Shown piece by piece: positions 1-8,191 of a DNA stretch of 14,507 nt; the first letter of the stretch is position 1; every line of letters begins with the position of its first letter. The DNA comes from an uncultured Bacteroidales bacterium (lineage in GTDB: Bacteria > Bacteroidota > Bacteroidia > Bacteroidales > UBA932). The notes below the pieces were generated by a model that saw only the letters and a list, made by a program, of their open reading frames with translations, ran no database searches and was not told the origin of the DNA. The position numbers and the translations under genes are program-made. The stretch is taken from contig CAMOIZ010000016.1 in assembly GCA_946616385.1 (NCBI GenBank), positions 1-14,507 on the forward strand, written 5' to 3'.

Positions 1-277
1 ACTTGGGGCCGTCGATGACGCTGTCGCGCATGGTCATGTCGTTGCTGTACCAGATTGCAGAACGGGATCCGACGGCAAAGTAGCAGTTTGTAATCAGGGA
101 TTTGTCTACATGCCACCAGGGATATTTCCCATAGAATTTGCAGCCGTCCGCTTCCAGGTTGTTGCAACACTTGATTCCGGATTCGCCGTCGGTAATGGTA
201 ATGTTCTCCAGCCGGGTGTCTCTTGTGGCGAAAAGGGGCCTCTCTCCTCCGAATGTCTTATCTTTGATTAATTTCAT
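1..277 (-). CDS. DUF3737 family protein (N-terminal part; truncated by left window edge)
   Basis: Reading the minus strand from an ATG at 277-275 gives 92 open codons to the window edge, beginning MKLIKDKTFGGERPLFATRD. The GGERPLF segment (residues 10-16), the repeated short beta-strand-like units (LENITITDGESGIKCCNN, then LITNCYFAVGSRSAIWYSND) and the YGKYPWWHVD stretch near residues 49-58 match my recollection of the DUF3737 family. These are predicted right-handed parallel beta-helix proteins of about 280 residues, common in Bacteroidales and some Firmicutes. The biochemical function is unknown. There is no signal peptide, so the product is probably cytoplasmic. Only about one third of the gene is present. 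It is transcribed divergently from pncB, with 60 bases between the two start codons. The family call is by recognition of the pattern and was not searched. Confidence 0.75.
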   Translation of the reverse strand, partial: MKLIKDKTFGGERPLFATRDTRLENITITDGESGIKCCNNLEADGCKFYGKYPWWHVDKSLITNCYFAVGSRSAIWYSNDMTMRDSVIDGPK

Positions 278-285
278 TATATTTG
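278..285 (+). promoter_or_regulatory. Candidate Bacteroides -7 element upstream of pncB
   Basis: TATATTTG fits the Bacteroides housekeeping sigma -7 consensus TAnnTTTG exactly and lies 52 bases before the pncB start, giving an expected 5' leader of about 45 bases. No convincing TTTG -33 box sits at the usual 19-20 base distance; the nearest TTTG (263-266) is too close. On the opposite strand, TTTG (320-317) followed 22 bases later by TATAGAAT (294-287) is a weaker candidate for the DUF3737 gene. The 60-base gap must hold both divergent promoters unless they start inside the neighbouring genes. Confidence 0.35.
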
Positions 286-337
286 TATTCTATAAAAATG
301 CGAAACAACAGTACAACAAAAATCAAACCACCGATAT

Positions 338-1513
338 ATGATTTTAAGTATTCTCGACACAGATCTGTATAAGTTTTCCACTTCGAATGCGTTTTTCCAA
401 CTCTATCCTCTGGCAGAAGGAACTTTCAAGTTCAATGACAGGGCATCCGAATTTTACGACAGCGACTTTTTGTCAGCATTGAAGCAGGAGTTCTCAGCCC
501 TTGGCGATCTGTTTCTGACTGAAGAGGAGTTTGACTATGTGACCTCCCGGATCAAGTATATTCCCCGCAATTACTGGGAATGGCTGAAAGGCTTCCGCTT
601 CGAGCCTGAAAAGATCAATGCCTGGCTCGATAATGACGGCCATCTTCAGATCGAGGTGACGGATCTGCTGTATAAAGCTACCATGTACGAAGTTCCGGTC
701 CTCGCAATCGTTGCCGAACTTCGCAACAGGTTCCGCGGGGCCGTCGCCGATCCTCGAAAAATGCTCGACATTCTGGATGCCAAGCTCGAGATTGCGAATG
801 CAAATGCCTTGCTGTTTTCCGAGTTCGGTACCAGAAGACGTTTCTCTTCTGAAACGCACGAACTGATTGTGAAGGAACTCAAGGAGAAATGCCCAAAGTA
901 TTGTGCCGGCACTTCAAATGTTTATTTCGCCATGAAGTATGGAATGGTCCCCATAGGCACTTTCCCTCACGAGTGGGTGATGTTCCATAGCGGGGTGTTC
1001 GGTTACAAGAGGGCCAATTATCTTTCGCTCGAGGACTGGATCACGGTTTATGACGGAGCGTTGGGTACGGCTCTGATCGATACCTTCACAACAAGGTCTT
1101 TCCTGCATACTCTGACCATGAAACAGGCTAAACTCCTGGATGGATTCCGTCAGGATTCAGGCGACGAAAAGGAAGTGGGAGATGCTATAATCGCGCGCCT
1201 TCAGGAGTTCGGGATCGACCCCAGGTCCAAGGTAATAGTGTTCAGCAATGCTTTGAATTTCCCCAAATACAAGGCGGTTGCGGACTATTTCCGGGGCAGG
1301 GTCAAGGTCAGCGCAGGCATAGGCACCAACATCACCTGCGATCCGGGCATCGAGGGTTACAAGGCCGCCAACATCGTAATGAAACTGTCCCGCTGCCGCA
1401 TGAGCGCGAAGGATCCTTGGGAGAAGGTCATCAAGATCTCCGACGACCTCGGCAAGCATATGGGAGACGACAAGGAATTCGAAATCGCCAGTTACGAGCT
1501 TCATCTGCAATGA
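338..1513 (+). CDS. pncB: Nicotinate phosphoribosyltransferase
   Basis: The product is 391 residues and matches PncB, which joins nicotinate to PRPP with ATP hydrolysis to give nicotinate mononucleotide in the cytosolic NAD salvage (Preiss-Handler) pathway. Visible signatures are the N-terminal DTDLYKFS (residues 7-14), EFGTRRRFS (162-170) and GTFPHEW (207-213). His211 corresponds to the phosphorylated catalytic histidine of the bacterial enzymes. GFRQDSGD (269-276) and the phosphate-binding region around VSAGIGTNITCD (324-335) are also present. The length is close to the roughly 400 residues of the enterobacterial enzyme, so the gene looks complete. The ATG at 338 gives a natural N-terminus. 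It is the first gene of the plus-strand run, and its TGA overlaps the next start as ATGA at 1510-1513. Confidence 0.95.
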   Translation: MILSILDTDLYKFSTSNAFFQLYPLAEGTFKFNDRASEFYDSDFLSALKQEFSALGDLFLTEEEFDYVTSRIKYIPRNYWEWLKGFRFEPEKINAWLDNDGHLQIEVTDLLYKATMYEVPVLAIVAELRNRFRGAVADPRKMLDILDAKLEIANANALLFSEFGTRRRFSSETHELIVKELKEKCPKYCAGTSNVYFAMKYGMVPIGTFPHEWVMFHSGVFGYKRANYLSLEDWITVYDGALGTALIDTFTTRSFLHTLTMKQAKLLDGFRQDSGDEKEVGDAIIARLQEFGIDPRSKVIVFSNALNFPKYKAVADYFRGRVKVSAGIGTNITCDPGIEGYKAANIVMKLSRCRMSAKDPWEKVIKISDDLGKHMGDDKEFEIASYELHLQ

Positions 1514-3225
1514 TGCGATCTTTTCCGTTTGCATTGGCCCTCTGCTTTGCCATTGTCGTCGCCGCCTGCTCGTCAGATGAAGTCCGGGAGGGCTATCTTG
1601 CTTCGGACAGACCGGATGTTTCGATATGGGAATTCGGGAGAAAGGACACGCTTGCGAGGATCGGCACTCTCCCCAGAGGAACTCATATTCGCTATTATTC
1701 TGATAAAACAAGGAAATCAGACGGCATACGGTATCTGCAAGCCAAATACGGCAGAAATACCTTCTTTATAGACGAATCAAATATTTGCGATTCTCTCCCC
1801 GATGCGGTCAGGGAAAAGGAAATGTATATCCAGACTGCCGCTTCCGTCATTGGTGACACGCTGACTTCTTCCATTTCCGGTTTTGCCAGAAAAAAGGAAC
1901 GCGTGGAGATCCTGGGGCATGATTTCCTGCTGCCGGACGGAACTGTGAACCGTTATAACGTGAGGAGCAAGGGTGCCCGGGGATGGGTGTTCGGTAAGTA
2001 CCTTGTACCTACTGCGGAAGAAGCAGCACAGCGATATGATGAATTTGACGACGCTCATCGCTCGGTAAAGAATTCCTTCAAGGGGGGCGAAGCTGCCGGA
2101 TGCGAATTCCGTCCTTATGCGAAGCCGGTATTTGCCGACAATCCTATGCCTGATCCGGTGAACGCCTTCTATCTTACGATCTCTCCTGTCGGGCTGAAAC
2201 ATATTGACGAGTACATAGCCCTTGCCGACAGCACGAATATCAACGCATTCGTGATTGATATCAAAGACAATGAATGTCCCGGCTACAAGGCGGAAGCGAT
2301 GGAGAAGCATTCACCCACGAACTATAAATGGGGAGGCGCGGGGAAAGAAAAGCTCTACAAAGAGGCGATCGCCAAGTTGCACGAGAAAGGATATTATGTG
2401 ATCGGTCGTATCACCTGCTTCAAGGACAGTTACTACGCGAAGGATCATCCTTCTTCGTCCATCTGCGAGAAATCTACAGGAAAGCCCTTCCTCCACAACA
2501 AGAGCTACTGGCCCAGCGCCTACAGCCGGGACGTATGGCAATTCAATGTGGAACTTGCCAAAGAATCCGTGCGCAAATTCGGCCTGAACGAGGTGAACTT
2601 CGACTATGTCCGTTTCCCGGACAAGATGATCAGCATCGACGATCAGATGGATTACAAAAACCGTTACGGAGAAAGCAAGGTGCAGGCCATACAGAATTTC
2701 GTCCGCTATGCCTGCGATGAACTCCACCAGCTGGGCGTCTATGTTTCGATAGACGTGTTCGGAGAATCGGCGAATCCCGGATACACGACAGCCTACGGAC
2801 AGTACTGGCCGGCGATTTCGACTATCGCCGACGTCATCTGCGCAATGCCTTATCCGGATCATTTCGCCGATCACTATTACGGAATCTCCAAACCCTGGAA
2901 TCATCCCTACGAAATAATGAAGGCCTGGGGAAAGCGCGTGCAGGGACGGCAGGCCGTAACCTCCAGCCCGGCGATAGTCCGCACCTGGATACAGGCATAT
3001 CATGTGATGCGCTGGGTCGACCGTAACGGACTTGACAATAATGCCAATTTCATCGAAAGGGAAATACGCGGTCTGTATGACGCGGGACTTACCGGCGGTT
3101 ACTCAACCTGGCTCTCTTCAGGGAACATAACCGTATACCGTTCACAGAAAGAAGCGTATCAGCTTGATTATCCGTCACTTCCTCCAATTGACAGTGTCAA
3201 TACGTTCATAACACCTGCAATATGA
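1510..3225 (+). CDS. Exported lipoprotein, DUF4015 putative glycoside hydrolase
   Basis: The ATG at 1510 overlaps the pncB stop and gives a 571-residue protein with a lipoprotein signal: a hydrophobic stretch at residues 5-18 and lipobox VAAC with Cys20. An earlier in-frame start at 1417 would lie inside pncB and bury this signal, so 1510 (or 1513) is preferred. Residues of about 30-168 look like one or two SH3-like modules, the second ending NRYNVRSKGARGWVFGKYLV. Residues of about 217-550 resemble DUF4015, a TIM-barrel putative glycoside hydrolase. Matching motifs are AFVIDIKD (246-253), GYYVIGRITCFKD (294-306), EVNFDYVRFPD (361-371), SIDVFGES (413-420) and AMPYPDHF (445-452). Asp365 and Asp415 are plausible active-site acids, by inference. 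The substrate is unknown. It is coupled by ATGA overlaps to pncB and to the heparinase-like gene, and is probably periplasmic or surface-anchored. Confidence 0.85.
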   Translation: MMRSFPFALALCFAIVVAACSSDEVREGYLASDRPDVSIWEFGRKDTLARIGTLPRGTHIRYYSDKTRKSDGIRYLQAKYGRNTFFIDESNICDSLPDAVREKEMYIQTAASVIGDTLTSSISGFARKKERVEILGHDFLLPDGTVNRYNVRSKGARGWVFGKYLVPTAEEAAQRYDEFDDAHRSVKNSFKGGEAAGCEFRPYAKPVFADNPMPDPVNAFYLTISPVGLKHIDEYIALADSTNINAFVIDIKDNECPGYKAEAMEKHSPTNYKWGGAGKEKLYKEAIAKLHEKGYYVIGRITCFKDSYYAKDHPSSSICEKSTGKPFLHNKSYWPSAYSRDVWQFNVELAKESVRKFGLNEVNFDYVRFPDKMISIDDQMDYKNRYGESKVQAIQNFVRYACDELHQLGVYVSIDVFGESANPGYTTAYGQYWPAISTIADVICAMPYPDHFADHYYGISKPWNHPYEIMKAWGKRVQGRQAVTSSPAIVRTWIQAYHVMRWVDRNGLDNNANFIEREIRGLYDAGLTGGYSTWLSSGNITVYRSQKEAYQLDYPSLPPIDSVNTFITPAI

Positions 3226-5027
3226 AAAGAATCCTGTCTCTGACTTTGTTCCTGCTCCCGCTGCTTGCCTATGCGTATCCCAAGCCATGCGCGCATCCAC
3301 GTCTGCTCCTTCGTGCAGGCGAGGAAGAACAGATTCGGCAGGCGATTGCGTCTCAGCCGATTCTGGCAGAGGCTGACAGCGCGGTCCTCGCATATTGCGA
3401 CCAGACTCTGAACGAAGCGCCTCATCCGCGCAGAATGGCCGGGTTCAGGATAGAACGCATGCAGGTCCCCCTGCAGCGGATTTTCTATCTCTCCTACGCC
3501 TACAGGGTGCACGGCGACAGGCGATATGCCGAGCGGGCGATAGCGGAAATGCTGAATGCGGCAGAGTACGAAAACTGGAATCCGGGGCATTTTCTGGACG
3601 TTGCGGAGATCACGATGGGAATGGCCATCGGATACGACTGGCTGTATGACGAAATGACTCCGGATCAGAGGAAAAAGGTGGCGGAGGCTATCAGAAAGAA
3701 CGGATTCGACGCGTCCAGGATCGACAAGGACGCCTGGTTCTACACTGCTTTCCAGAACTGGAACCAGGTCTGCAACGCCGGCCTCGTATTCGGCGCCATC
3801 GCACTTTGGGACGAATACAAGGACGACAGCCGGATGATTCTGGACAAGTGTTTCGGGAGCAATTACCTTACCCTTCGCGAAGGATATTCCAAGGAAGGGG
3901 CCTATGCCGAAGGATACAGCTACTGGGGCTATGGGAGTTCCTTCCAGATATTGCTGATAGCAGCCCTCGAAAGCGCTTTCGAAAGTGACCTGGGCCTGAT
4001 GGACGGATACGACAGTTTCTTCCGGAGCGGCAGATTCATGCAGATGATGAACCGCCCCACAGGACTCTGTTTCGATTATGCGGACAGCGGCAGGGAAGCT
4101 TCGGCGGAGCACATGCTGGCATGGCTGGCGGTAAAGACGGGGGATGAATCCCTGCTTTATCCCGAGGTGCAGAAACTGCGCGCCAACCACTTCAGCAGAA
4201 TGGATATGCAACGCCTGCTGCCTTTCTTCCTGATAAGCGCCAGGAACATAGACTTTTCCAATCTCAAGGTGCCTGAGGGCAGATTCTTCTCCACAGGAGG
4301 GCTTACACCTCTTTATATCTACCGCAGCGGATGGGAGAGCAGGGACGATACCTACCTTGGCATCAAGGCCGGCATAAGCTCTTCCAACCATTCGCATTGC
4401 GACGTAGGCTCCTTCGTCTTCGACGCGGACGGGATTACCTGGGCGGACGATCTGGGTGCACAATCGTACCTTTCGCTCGAATCGAAAGGTGTCGATCTCT
4501 GGAACCGCTGGCAGAACAGCAGCAGATACGACGTTTTCCGCATAGGTCCTTTCTCACACAACATCATTACGGTAAACGGGCACAGGCCGGATGTTTATCA
4601 GTATATCGATTTCTCAAGGACCAGGACCGGACCGGAAATGAAAGGAGCAGAGATGGATCTCTCGATGGTCTACTGGGAAGATCTTGAATCATACACGCGC
4701 ACCGTCGCTCTCAACGGAGACGACAGCGTGCTGACCGTGAAGGACATCCTGCAGGCACGCGAAAAACCTGCATCTGTCCGTTGGGCCATGTGTACTCTTG
4801 CCGATGCCGAAATCGTTGACGCATCGACCATACGTTTAAGCAAAAACGGCAGGTCCCGTATCATGAAGGTAACTGTGGACGAATCCGACCCGCAACTTGC
4901 AATTTGGCCTGCCGGGCCGGTGAACGACTATGATTATCCCAATCCCGACAACCTGATGGTAGGTTTTTCCTTGGATCTGCCATCATCGGGAATTGCGGGA
5001 ATCAAGGTGGAACTTATAAAAGAATAA
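3222..5027 (+). CDS. Secreted heparinase II/III-like polysaccharide lyase family protein
   Basis: The product is 601 residues with a cleavable signal peptide (hydrophobic residues 4-18, likely cut near LAYA-YPK). The N-terminal half (about 25-345) is an alpha-helical toroid with NWNQVCNAG (179-187) and REGYSKEGAYAEGYSYWGYG (219-238), where a tyrosine of YSYW is the likely catalytic residue by family analogy. The C-terminal half (about 350-600) is the heparinase II/III-like beta-sandwich. It carries NHSHCDVGSFVFDADG (389-404), whose His/Asp residues resemble the metal-binding HxD motif, and SHNIITVNG (445-453). Relatives cleave uronic-acid-containing polysaccharides such as heparan sulfate or alginate by beta-elimination. 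The actual substrate here cannot be read from the sequence. The start ATG overlaps the upstream stop (ATGA 3222-3225), and the stop lies 2 bases before tcdA. The family call is firm and the specificity is open. Confidence 0.87.
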   Translation: MKRILSLTLFLLPLLAYAYPKPCAHPRLLLRAGEEEQIRQAIASQPILAEADSAVLAYCDQTLNEAPHPRRMAGFRIERMQVPLQRIFYLSYAYRVHGDRRYAERAIAEMLNAAEYENWNPGHFLDVAEITMGMAIGYDWLYDEMTPDQRKKVAEAIRKNGFDASRIDKDAWFYTAFQNWNQVCNAGLVFGAIALWDEYKDDSRMILDKCFGSNYLTLREGYSKEGAYAEGYSYWGYGSSFQILLIAALESAFESDLGLMDGYDSFFRSGRFMQMMNRPTGLCFDYADSGREASAEHMLAWLAVKTGDESLLYPEVQKLRANHFSRMDMQRLLPFFLISARNIDFSNLKVPEGRFFSTGGLTPLYIYRSGWESRDDTYLGIKAGISSSNHSHCDVGSFVFDADGITWADDLGAQSYLSLESKGVDLWNRWQNSSRYDVFRIGPFSHNIITVNGHRPDVYQYIDFSRTRTGPEMKGAEMDLSMVYWEDLESYTRTVALNGDDSVLTVKDILQAREKPASVRWAMCTLADAEIVDASTIRLSKNGRSRIMKVTVDESDPQLAIWPAGPVNDYDYPNPDNLMVGFSLDLPSSGIAGIKVELIKE

Positions 5028-5029
5028 AG

Positions 5030-5767
5030 ATGGAAGATATTTACAGCAGGACGGAGTTGCTTGTCGGCGAAGATGCAATGCGAAGAATGCAGGGCTGCAA
5101 GGTGATCGTTTTCGGAATAGGAGGAGTGGGCAGCTGGTGCACCGAGTCGCTGTTGCGTTCCGGAATAACGCATCTGACTATCGTGGATGCCGATACCATA
5201 TCGGCCAGTAACGTAAACCGTCAGCTGATGGCGACTTCCGGGAACATAGGAAGCGTAAAGGTCGATGTAATGAAGAAACGCCTCCTGGAAATCAATCCCT
5301 CCGCTGAAATCATAGCCCTGAATAAAGTATTCACTGAAGAAACTGCGGATGAGTTCGCCTTGGACAGTTATGATTATGTCATTGACTGCATAGATTCTTT
5401 GAAAGACAAGATCACACTGCTTCTGTTGGCATCGGCTTCGAAAGCGACCTTGTTTTCTTCGATGGGGTCGGCTCTGAAGGTGGATCCCACCAAGATTCGT
5501 GTCGCAGAGTTCTGGAACGTCAGGGGATGTCCGCTCGGTTCCATGATTAGGAAGAGGATGAGGCAAAGAGAGACTTTGCCTGCAAAGAAATTCCTCTGTG
5601 TGTACGATGAGGAAGTCCTTCCAAACCGCGGTGAGCCTCAGTCTCCCGATGTGGATCCGGGGCTTTTCAAGAAGGCGCAGGTAAATGGTACGCTTGCGCA
5701 TATTACCGGCATTTTCGGCCTGACGTTGGCAGGCCTTGTTGTTCAGGATATAATCAACCGAATATGA
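5030..5767 (+). CDS. tcdA: tRNA threonylcarbamoyladenosine dehydratase (ThiF/E1-like)
   Basis: The product is 245 residues of the ThiF/MoeB/E1 superfamily. It shows the nucleotide-binding glycine motif GIGGVGSW (29-36), the acidic VDADTISASNVNRQL (52-66) typical of adenylating E1-like enzymes, and VIDCIDSLKDK (117-127). Overall it matches TcdA (formerly YgdL/CsdL), which uses ATP to cyclise t6A37 of ANN-decoding tRNAs to ct6A. It is cytosolic with no signal peptide. The length is slightly below the E. coli protein (about 268 residues), which in my recollection is normal for Bacteroidota. The gene starts 2 bases after the heparinase-like stop and its TGA overlaps the next ATG (5764-5767), so it is embedded between two genes for exported enzymes. 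Another ThiF-family adenylating role is possible but less likely. Confidence 0.9.
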   Translation: MEDIYSRTELLVGEDAMRRMQGCKVIVFGIGGVGSWCTESLLRSGITHLTIVDADTISASNVNRQLMATSGNIGSVKVDVMKKRLLEINPSAEIIALNKVFTEETADEFALDSYDYVIDCIDSLKDKITLLLLASASKATLFSSMGSALKVDPTKIRVAEFWNVRGCPLGSMIRKRMRQRETLPAKKFLCVYDEEVLPNRGEPQSPDVDPGLFKKAQVNGTLAHITGIFGLTLAGLVVQDIINRI

Positions 5768-8106
5768 CTAAATACTTGAAATTCGTCTTTCTTTTAGCCG
5801 CACAATTTGCAGTGCTTTCAGCGTGCTGCACGGCGGGTCCGGAAAATGAAGTCCGGGACATAGAGAACTGGCAGGCAGAATGGATCGGGGCACCATGGGA
5901 AGGGGAGAGCTATGTTCCGGAAGCGGAACACCCGACTCCGGAATTCCGCAGAATCATCGAAGCTCCCAAAGGTATTCGCAAAGCTACCGCTTACATCTGC
6001 GGCCTTGGAATGTTCGAGATGTACATCAACGGCAAGCGCGTCGGCGAAGATTTCTACTCGCCCAACGAGACTATGTACGGCATTCGTGAGGAAGGATACA
6101 AGTATGGCATCAAGGTGGACGAGCACAGTTTCAAGAATTTCCGCGTGATGTATCTTGCATACGATGTGACATCCCTTCTCCGCAAAGGAGAGAACAGCGT
6201 GAACGTGACCGTAGGTAACGGATGGTATTCCGTCTACCGCAAGGGGTGGATCAGCCCCTTCGGCACCCCGCGCCTGCTTTGCCAGATAGAACTCGAACTT
6301 GCAGACGGCTCCATCCGCACAATCTGCACTGATGAAAACTGGGAAGTGCGCAAGAGCCCTATCCTCCGGAATCATATTTATCTCGGCGAAGTTTACGACG
6401 CCAGGCTGGAAGAGGGGGGCGAGTGGCTCAAGGCTGTGCGCCGGGAAGCTCCGATGGGCACACTCGAGCGTCAACGCGGCCTGGAAGACAGGATAATGGA
6501 AGTGCTTGACCCCGTGAGTATCGTCAAGACGGAGGATGGGAATTGGGAGGTGGATTTCGGCGATTATATTACCGGGCGTGTGCATCTTTACGGAATCGAT
6601 GCGGAACCGGGAACCGAAATTGTCGTCGAACATCCTCTTCCGGATGAAGAAGACCAGAACAATTGGGTAAAACGGGGTTGGAACGGGGATTACATGTACA
6701 TAAGCAACGGCAAAGGGAAAGAGAGTTATGCGCCCTCTTTCAACTGGTACAGTTTCCAGAAGGTCATAGTCAAAGGATGGCCCGGGGAACTCAAGGCATC
6801 GAATCTTAAAGCCGAGGCCATCTATACGAATATCCGAACCACCGGGCATTTCGACTGTTCCAATCCTATGTTCGCAAAGATAAACCGTCTGTTCTGGCGC
6901 GCCCAGACCGACAATATGCACATGGGGGTCGCCACCGACTGTCCTCATCGCGAAAAGGGCCCTTATACCGGTGACGGACAGGTGTCCTGCGTCGCGGTGA
7001 TGCACAATTTCGATGCTGACTACTTCTACAGAAAGTGGCTCAGGGACATGTCGGACTGCCAGGATCCTGTCACAGGCTATGTTCCCAACGGGGCTCCCTG
7101 GCATCCCGGTTGTGGCGGCGGTGTCGCCTGGGGTGCGGCAATGTGCATCATCCCCTGGGAACACTATGTGCATTATGGCGATATTTCCGTTCTTCAGGAG
7201 CACTACGAAGCGATGAAAGGCCAGCTTCGCTTTATGGAAAGCTGGCGCACGGAGGATGGCATAATGAACATGCAGATGCCTCGCGATGCAGAGAAAGCCG
7301 TTTATTGGATGAATCTTGGTGAATGGTGTCCGGCATACGGATTCCCCGACGACAAACTGGTACACACTTACTTCCTCTGGAAATGCGCGAAGTATACCGC
7401 TAACGCGTCCATCGCACTCGGGAAGACGGAAGAAGCCGTCCGGTTCAATGCCCTGGCGGACGATGTGGCGTCGGCATTCCACAAGGTGTTCTACGATTCT
7501 GAGACAAAGTCCTATGGCTACAACAACGGCTCCAATATCTTCGCACTCCACATGGGAGTTCCGGAGGAGCACAAGGCGGATGTTGTAGCATCCCTCAAGA
7601 AAGAGATTGAAGAGAATGGAGGGCACCTGAATACAGGAATATTCGGTACCCAGATCTTCTTTGACGTGCTTTGCGACAACGGCCTGCAGGAAATGGCCTA
7701 CGCCGCGATGTGCAAGAAAGACCAGCCAAGCTACGGCTGGTGGCTGGAGCAGGGTGCAAAGACCATGTGGGAGTACTGGGACGGCAAGAAATCCCGCAAC
7801 CATCCTATGTTCGGAGGCGGACTTACATGGCTGTATACCCGCATTGCCGGCTTGCAGACCGACCCTGCCGAACCTGGCTATAGGCACATCATAGTCCGTC
7901 CTACTCCTATGGGAGATTTGACATGGGCTTCCTACGAGACAGAAACACCTTCGGGCAAGGCTTCCGTGCGTTGGGATATCAAGAAGGGGAAGTTCATCCT
8001 CAAGGTCCTGGTGCCGGACGGCTCGCACGCCTCGGTATATCTTCCCGGAAGCGATACTCCAAATGAGGTCGGTCCAGGTAAACATAGATTTACGGCGGCC
8101 CTGTAA
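5764..8106 (+). CDS. Exported lipoprotein alpha-L-rhamnosidase, GH78
   Basis: The product is 780 residues with a lipoprotein signal (hydrophobic 5-19, lipobox LSAC with Cys21). From about residue 35 it follows the bacterial alpha-L-rhamnosidase layout. An N-terminal beta-sandwich contains AYICGLGMFEMYINGKRVGEDFYSP (76-100) and NSVNVTVGNGWYS (144-156). A second beta domain covers about 235-355, an (alpha/alpha)6 catalytic barrel about 360-700, and a C-terminal beta domain follows. The motif DCPHREKGPYTGDGQ (392-406) places Asp392, Glu397 and Asp404 at the same spacing as the catalytic/substrate-binding acids Asp567, Glu572 and Asp579 of Bacillus RhaB. Glu670 in GAKTMWEYWDG (664-674) matches the general base position. 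All key acids are present, so the enzyme should be active by inverting hydrolysis of terminal alpha-L-rhamnose. It starts inside the tcdA stop (ATGA 5764-5767). Confidence 0.93.
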   Translation: MTKYLKFVFLLAAQFAVLSACCTAGPENEVRDIENWQAEWIGAPWEGESYVPEAEHPTPEFRRIIEAPKGIRKATAYICGLGMFEMYINGKRVGEDFYSPNETMYGIREEGYKYGIKVDEHSFKNFRVMYLAYDVTSLLRKGENSVNVTVGNGWYSVYRKGWISPFGTPRLLCQIELELADGSIRTICTDENWEVRKSPILRNHIYLGEVYDARLEEGGEWLKAVRREAPMGTLERQRGLEDRIMEVLDPVSIVKTEDGNWEVDFGDYITGRVHLYGIDAEPGTEIVVEHPLPDEEDQNNWVKRGWNGDYMYISNGKGKESYAPSFNWYSFQKVIVKGWPGELKASNLKAEAIYTNIRTTGHFDCSNPMFAKINRLFWRAQTDNMHMGVATDCPHREKGPYTGDGQVSCVAVMHNFDADYFYRKWLRDMSDCQDPVTGYVPNGAPWHPGCGGGVAWGAAMCIIPWEHYVHYGDISVLQEHYEAMKGQLRFMESWRTEDGIMNMQMPRDAEKAVYWMNLGEWCPAYGFPDDKLVHTYFLWKCAKYTANASIALGKTEEAVRFNALADDVASAFHKVFYDSETKSYGYNNGSNIFALHMGVPEEHKADVVASLKKEIEENGGHLNTGIFGTQIFFDVLCDNGLQEMAYAAMCKKDQPSYGWWLEQGAKTMWEYWDGKKSRNHPMFGGGLTWLYTRIAGLQTDPAEPGYRHIIVRPTPMGDLTWASYETETPSGKASVRWDIKKGKFILKVLVPDGSHASVYLPGSDTPNEVGPGKHRFTAAL

Positions 8107-8119
8107 TTGCATTCGATTT

Positions 8120-8191
8120 GGCATTTCGCCGCTGCCGCGCGGCAATGCCGACCGGGCGACGCCCCCGGCGCACGGCGGCCCTTTGCCGCGC
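8120..8191 (+). repeat. GC-rich block with three consecutive potential hairpins
   Basis: This sits in the 113-base gap between the rhamnosidase and aldehyde dehydrogenase genes and is visibly more GC-rich than its surroundings. Hairpin 1 has outer arms GGCATT (8120-8125)/AATGCC (8144-8149), a 2-base bulge, and inner arms GCCGC (8128-8132)/GCGGC (8139-8143). The perfect 12-base palindrome TGCCGCGCGGCA (8133-8144) overlaps it. Hairpin 2 has arms GGGC (8154-8157)/GCCC (8161-8164) with possible flanking pairs GCCG (8147-8150)/CGGC (8166-8169). Hairpin 3 has GCGC (8168-8171)/GCGC (8188-8191), again with a 2-base 5' bulge and inner GGC (8174-8176)/GCC (8185-8187). No T-run follows, so it is not a standard terminator. 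It may be a REP-like dispersed element or a structured leader; one copy cannot decide. Confidence 0.5.

Noticed and set aside
138..341. A 67-codon plus-strand open frame at the left end
   Set aside because: It lies antisense to the DUF3737 gene and runs through the divergent promoter region into the pncB start, with no recognisable protein features.
1417..1509. An upstream in-frame start for the DUF4015 gene inside pncB
   Set aside because: It would place 31 extra residues before a clear lipoprotein signal peptide. The ATG at 1510 in an ATGA overlap is far more natural.
3168..4463. A 431-codon minus-strand open frame opposite the heparinase-like gene
   Set aside because: It is an antisense shadow of a well-supported gene with conserved motifs and has no recognisable family.
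5818..8145. A 775-codon open frame on the minus strand opposite the GH78 gene
   Set aside because: It mirrors the strongly supported rhamnosidase frame, has no recognisable domains, and is His/Arg/Val-rich as expected from reading biased codons backwards.
8120..8191. Integron attC site or Rho-independent terminator as explanation of the GC-rich block
   Set aside because: The core-site sequences expected of attC are absent and no T-run follows any of the stems.
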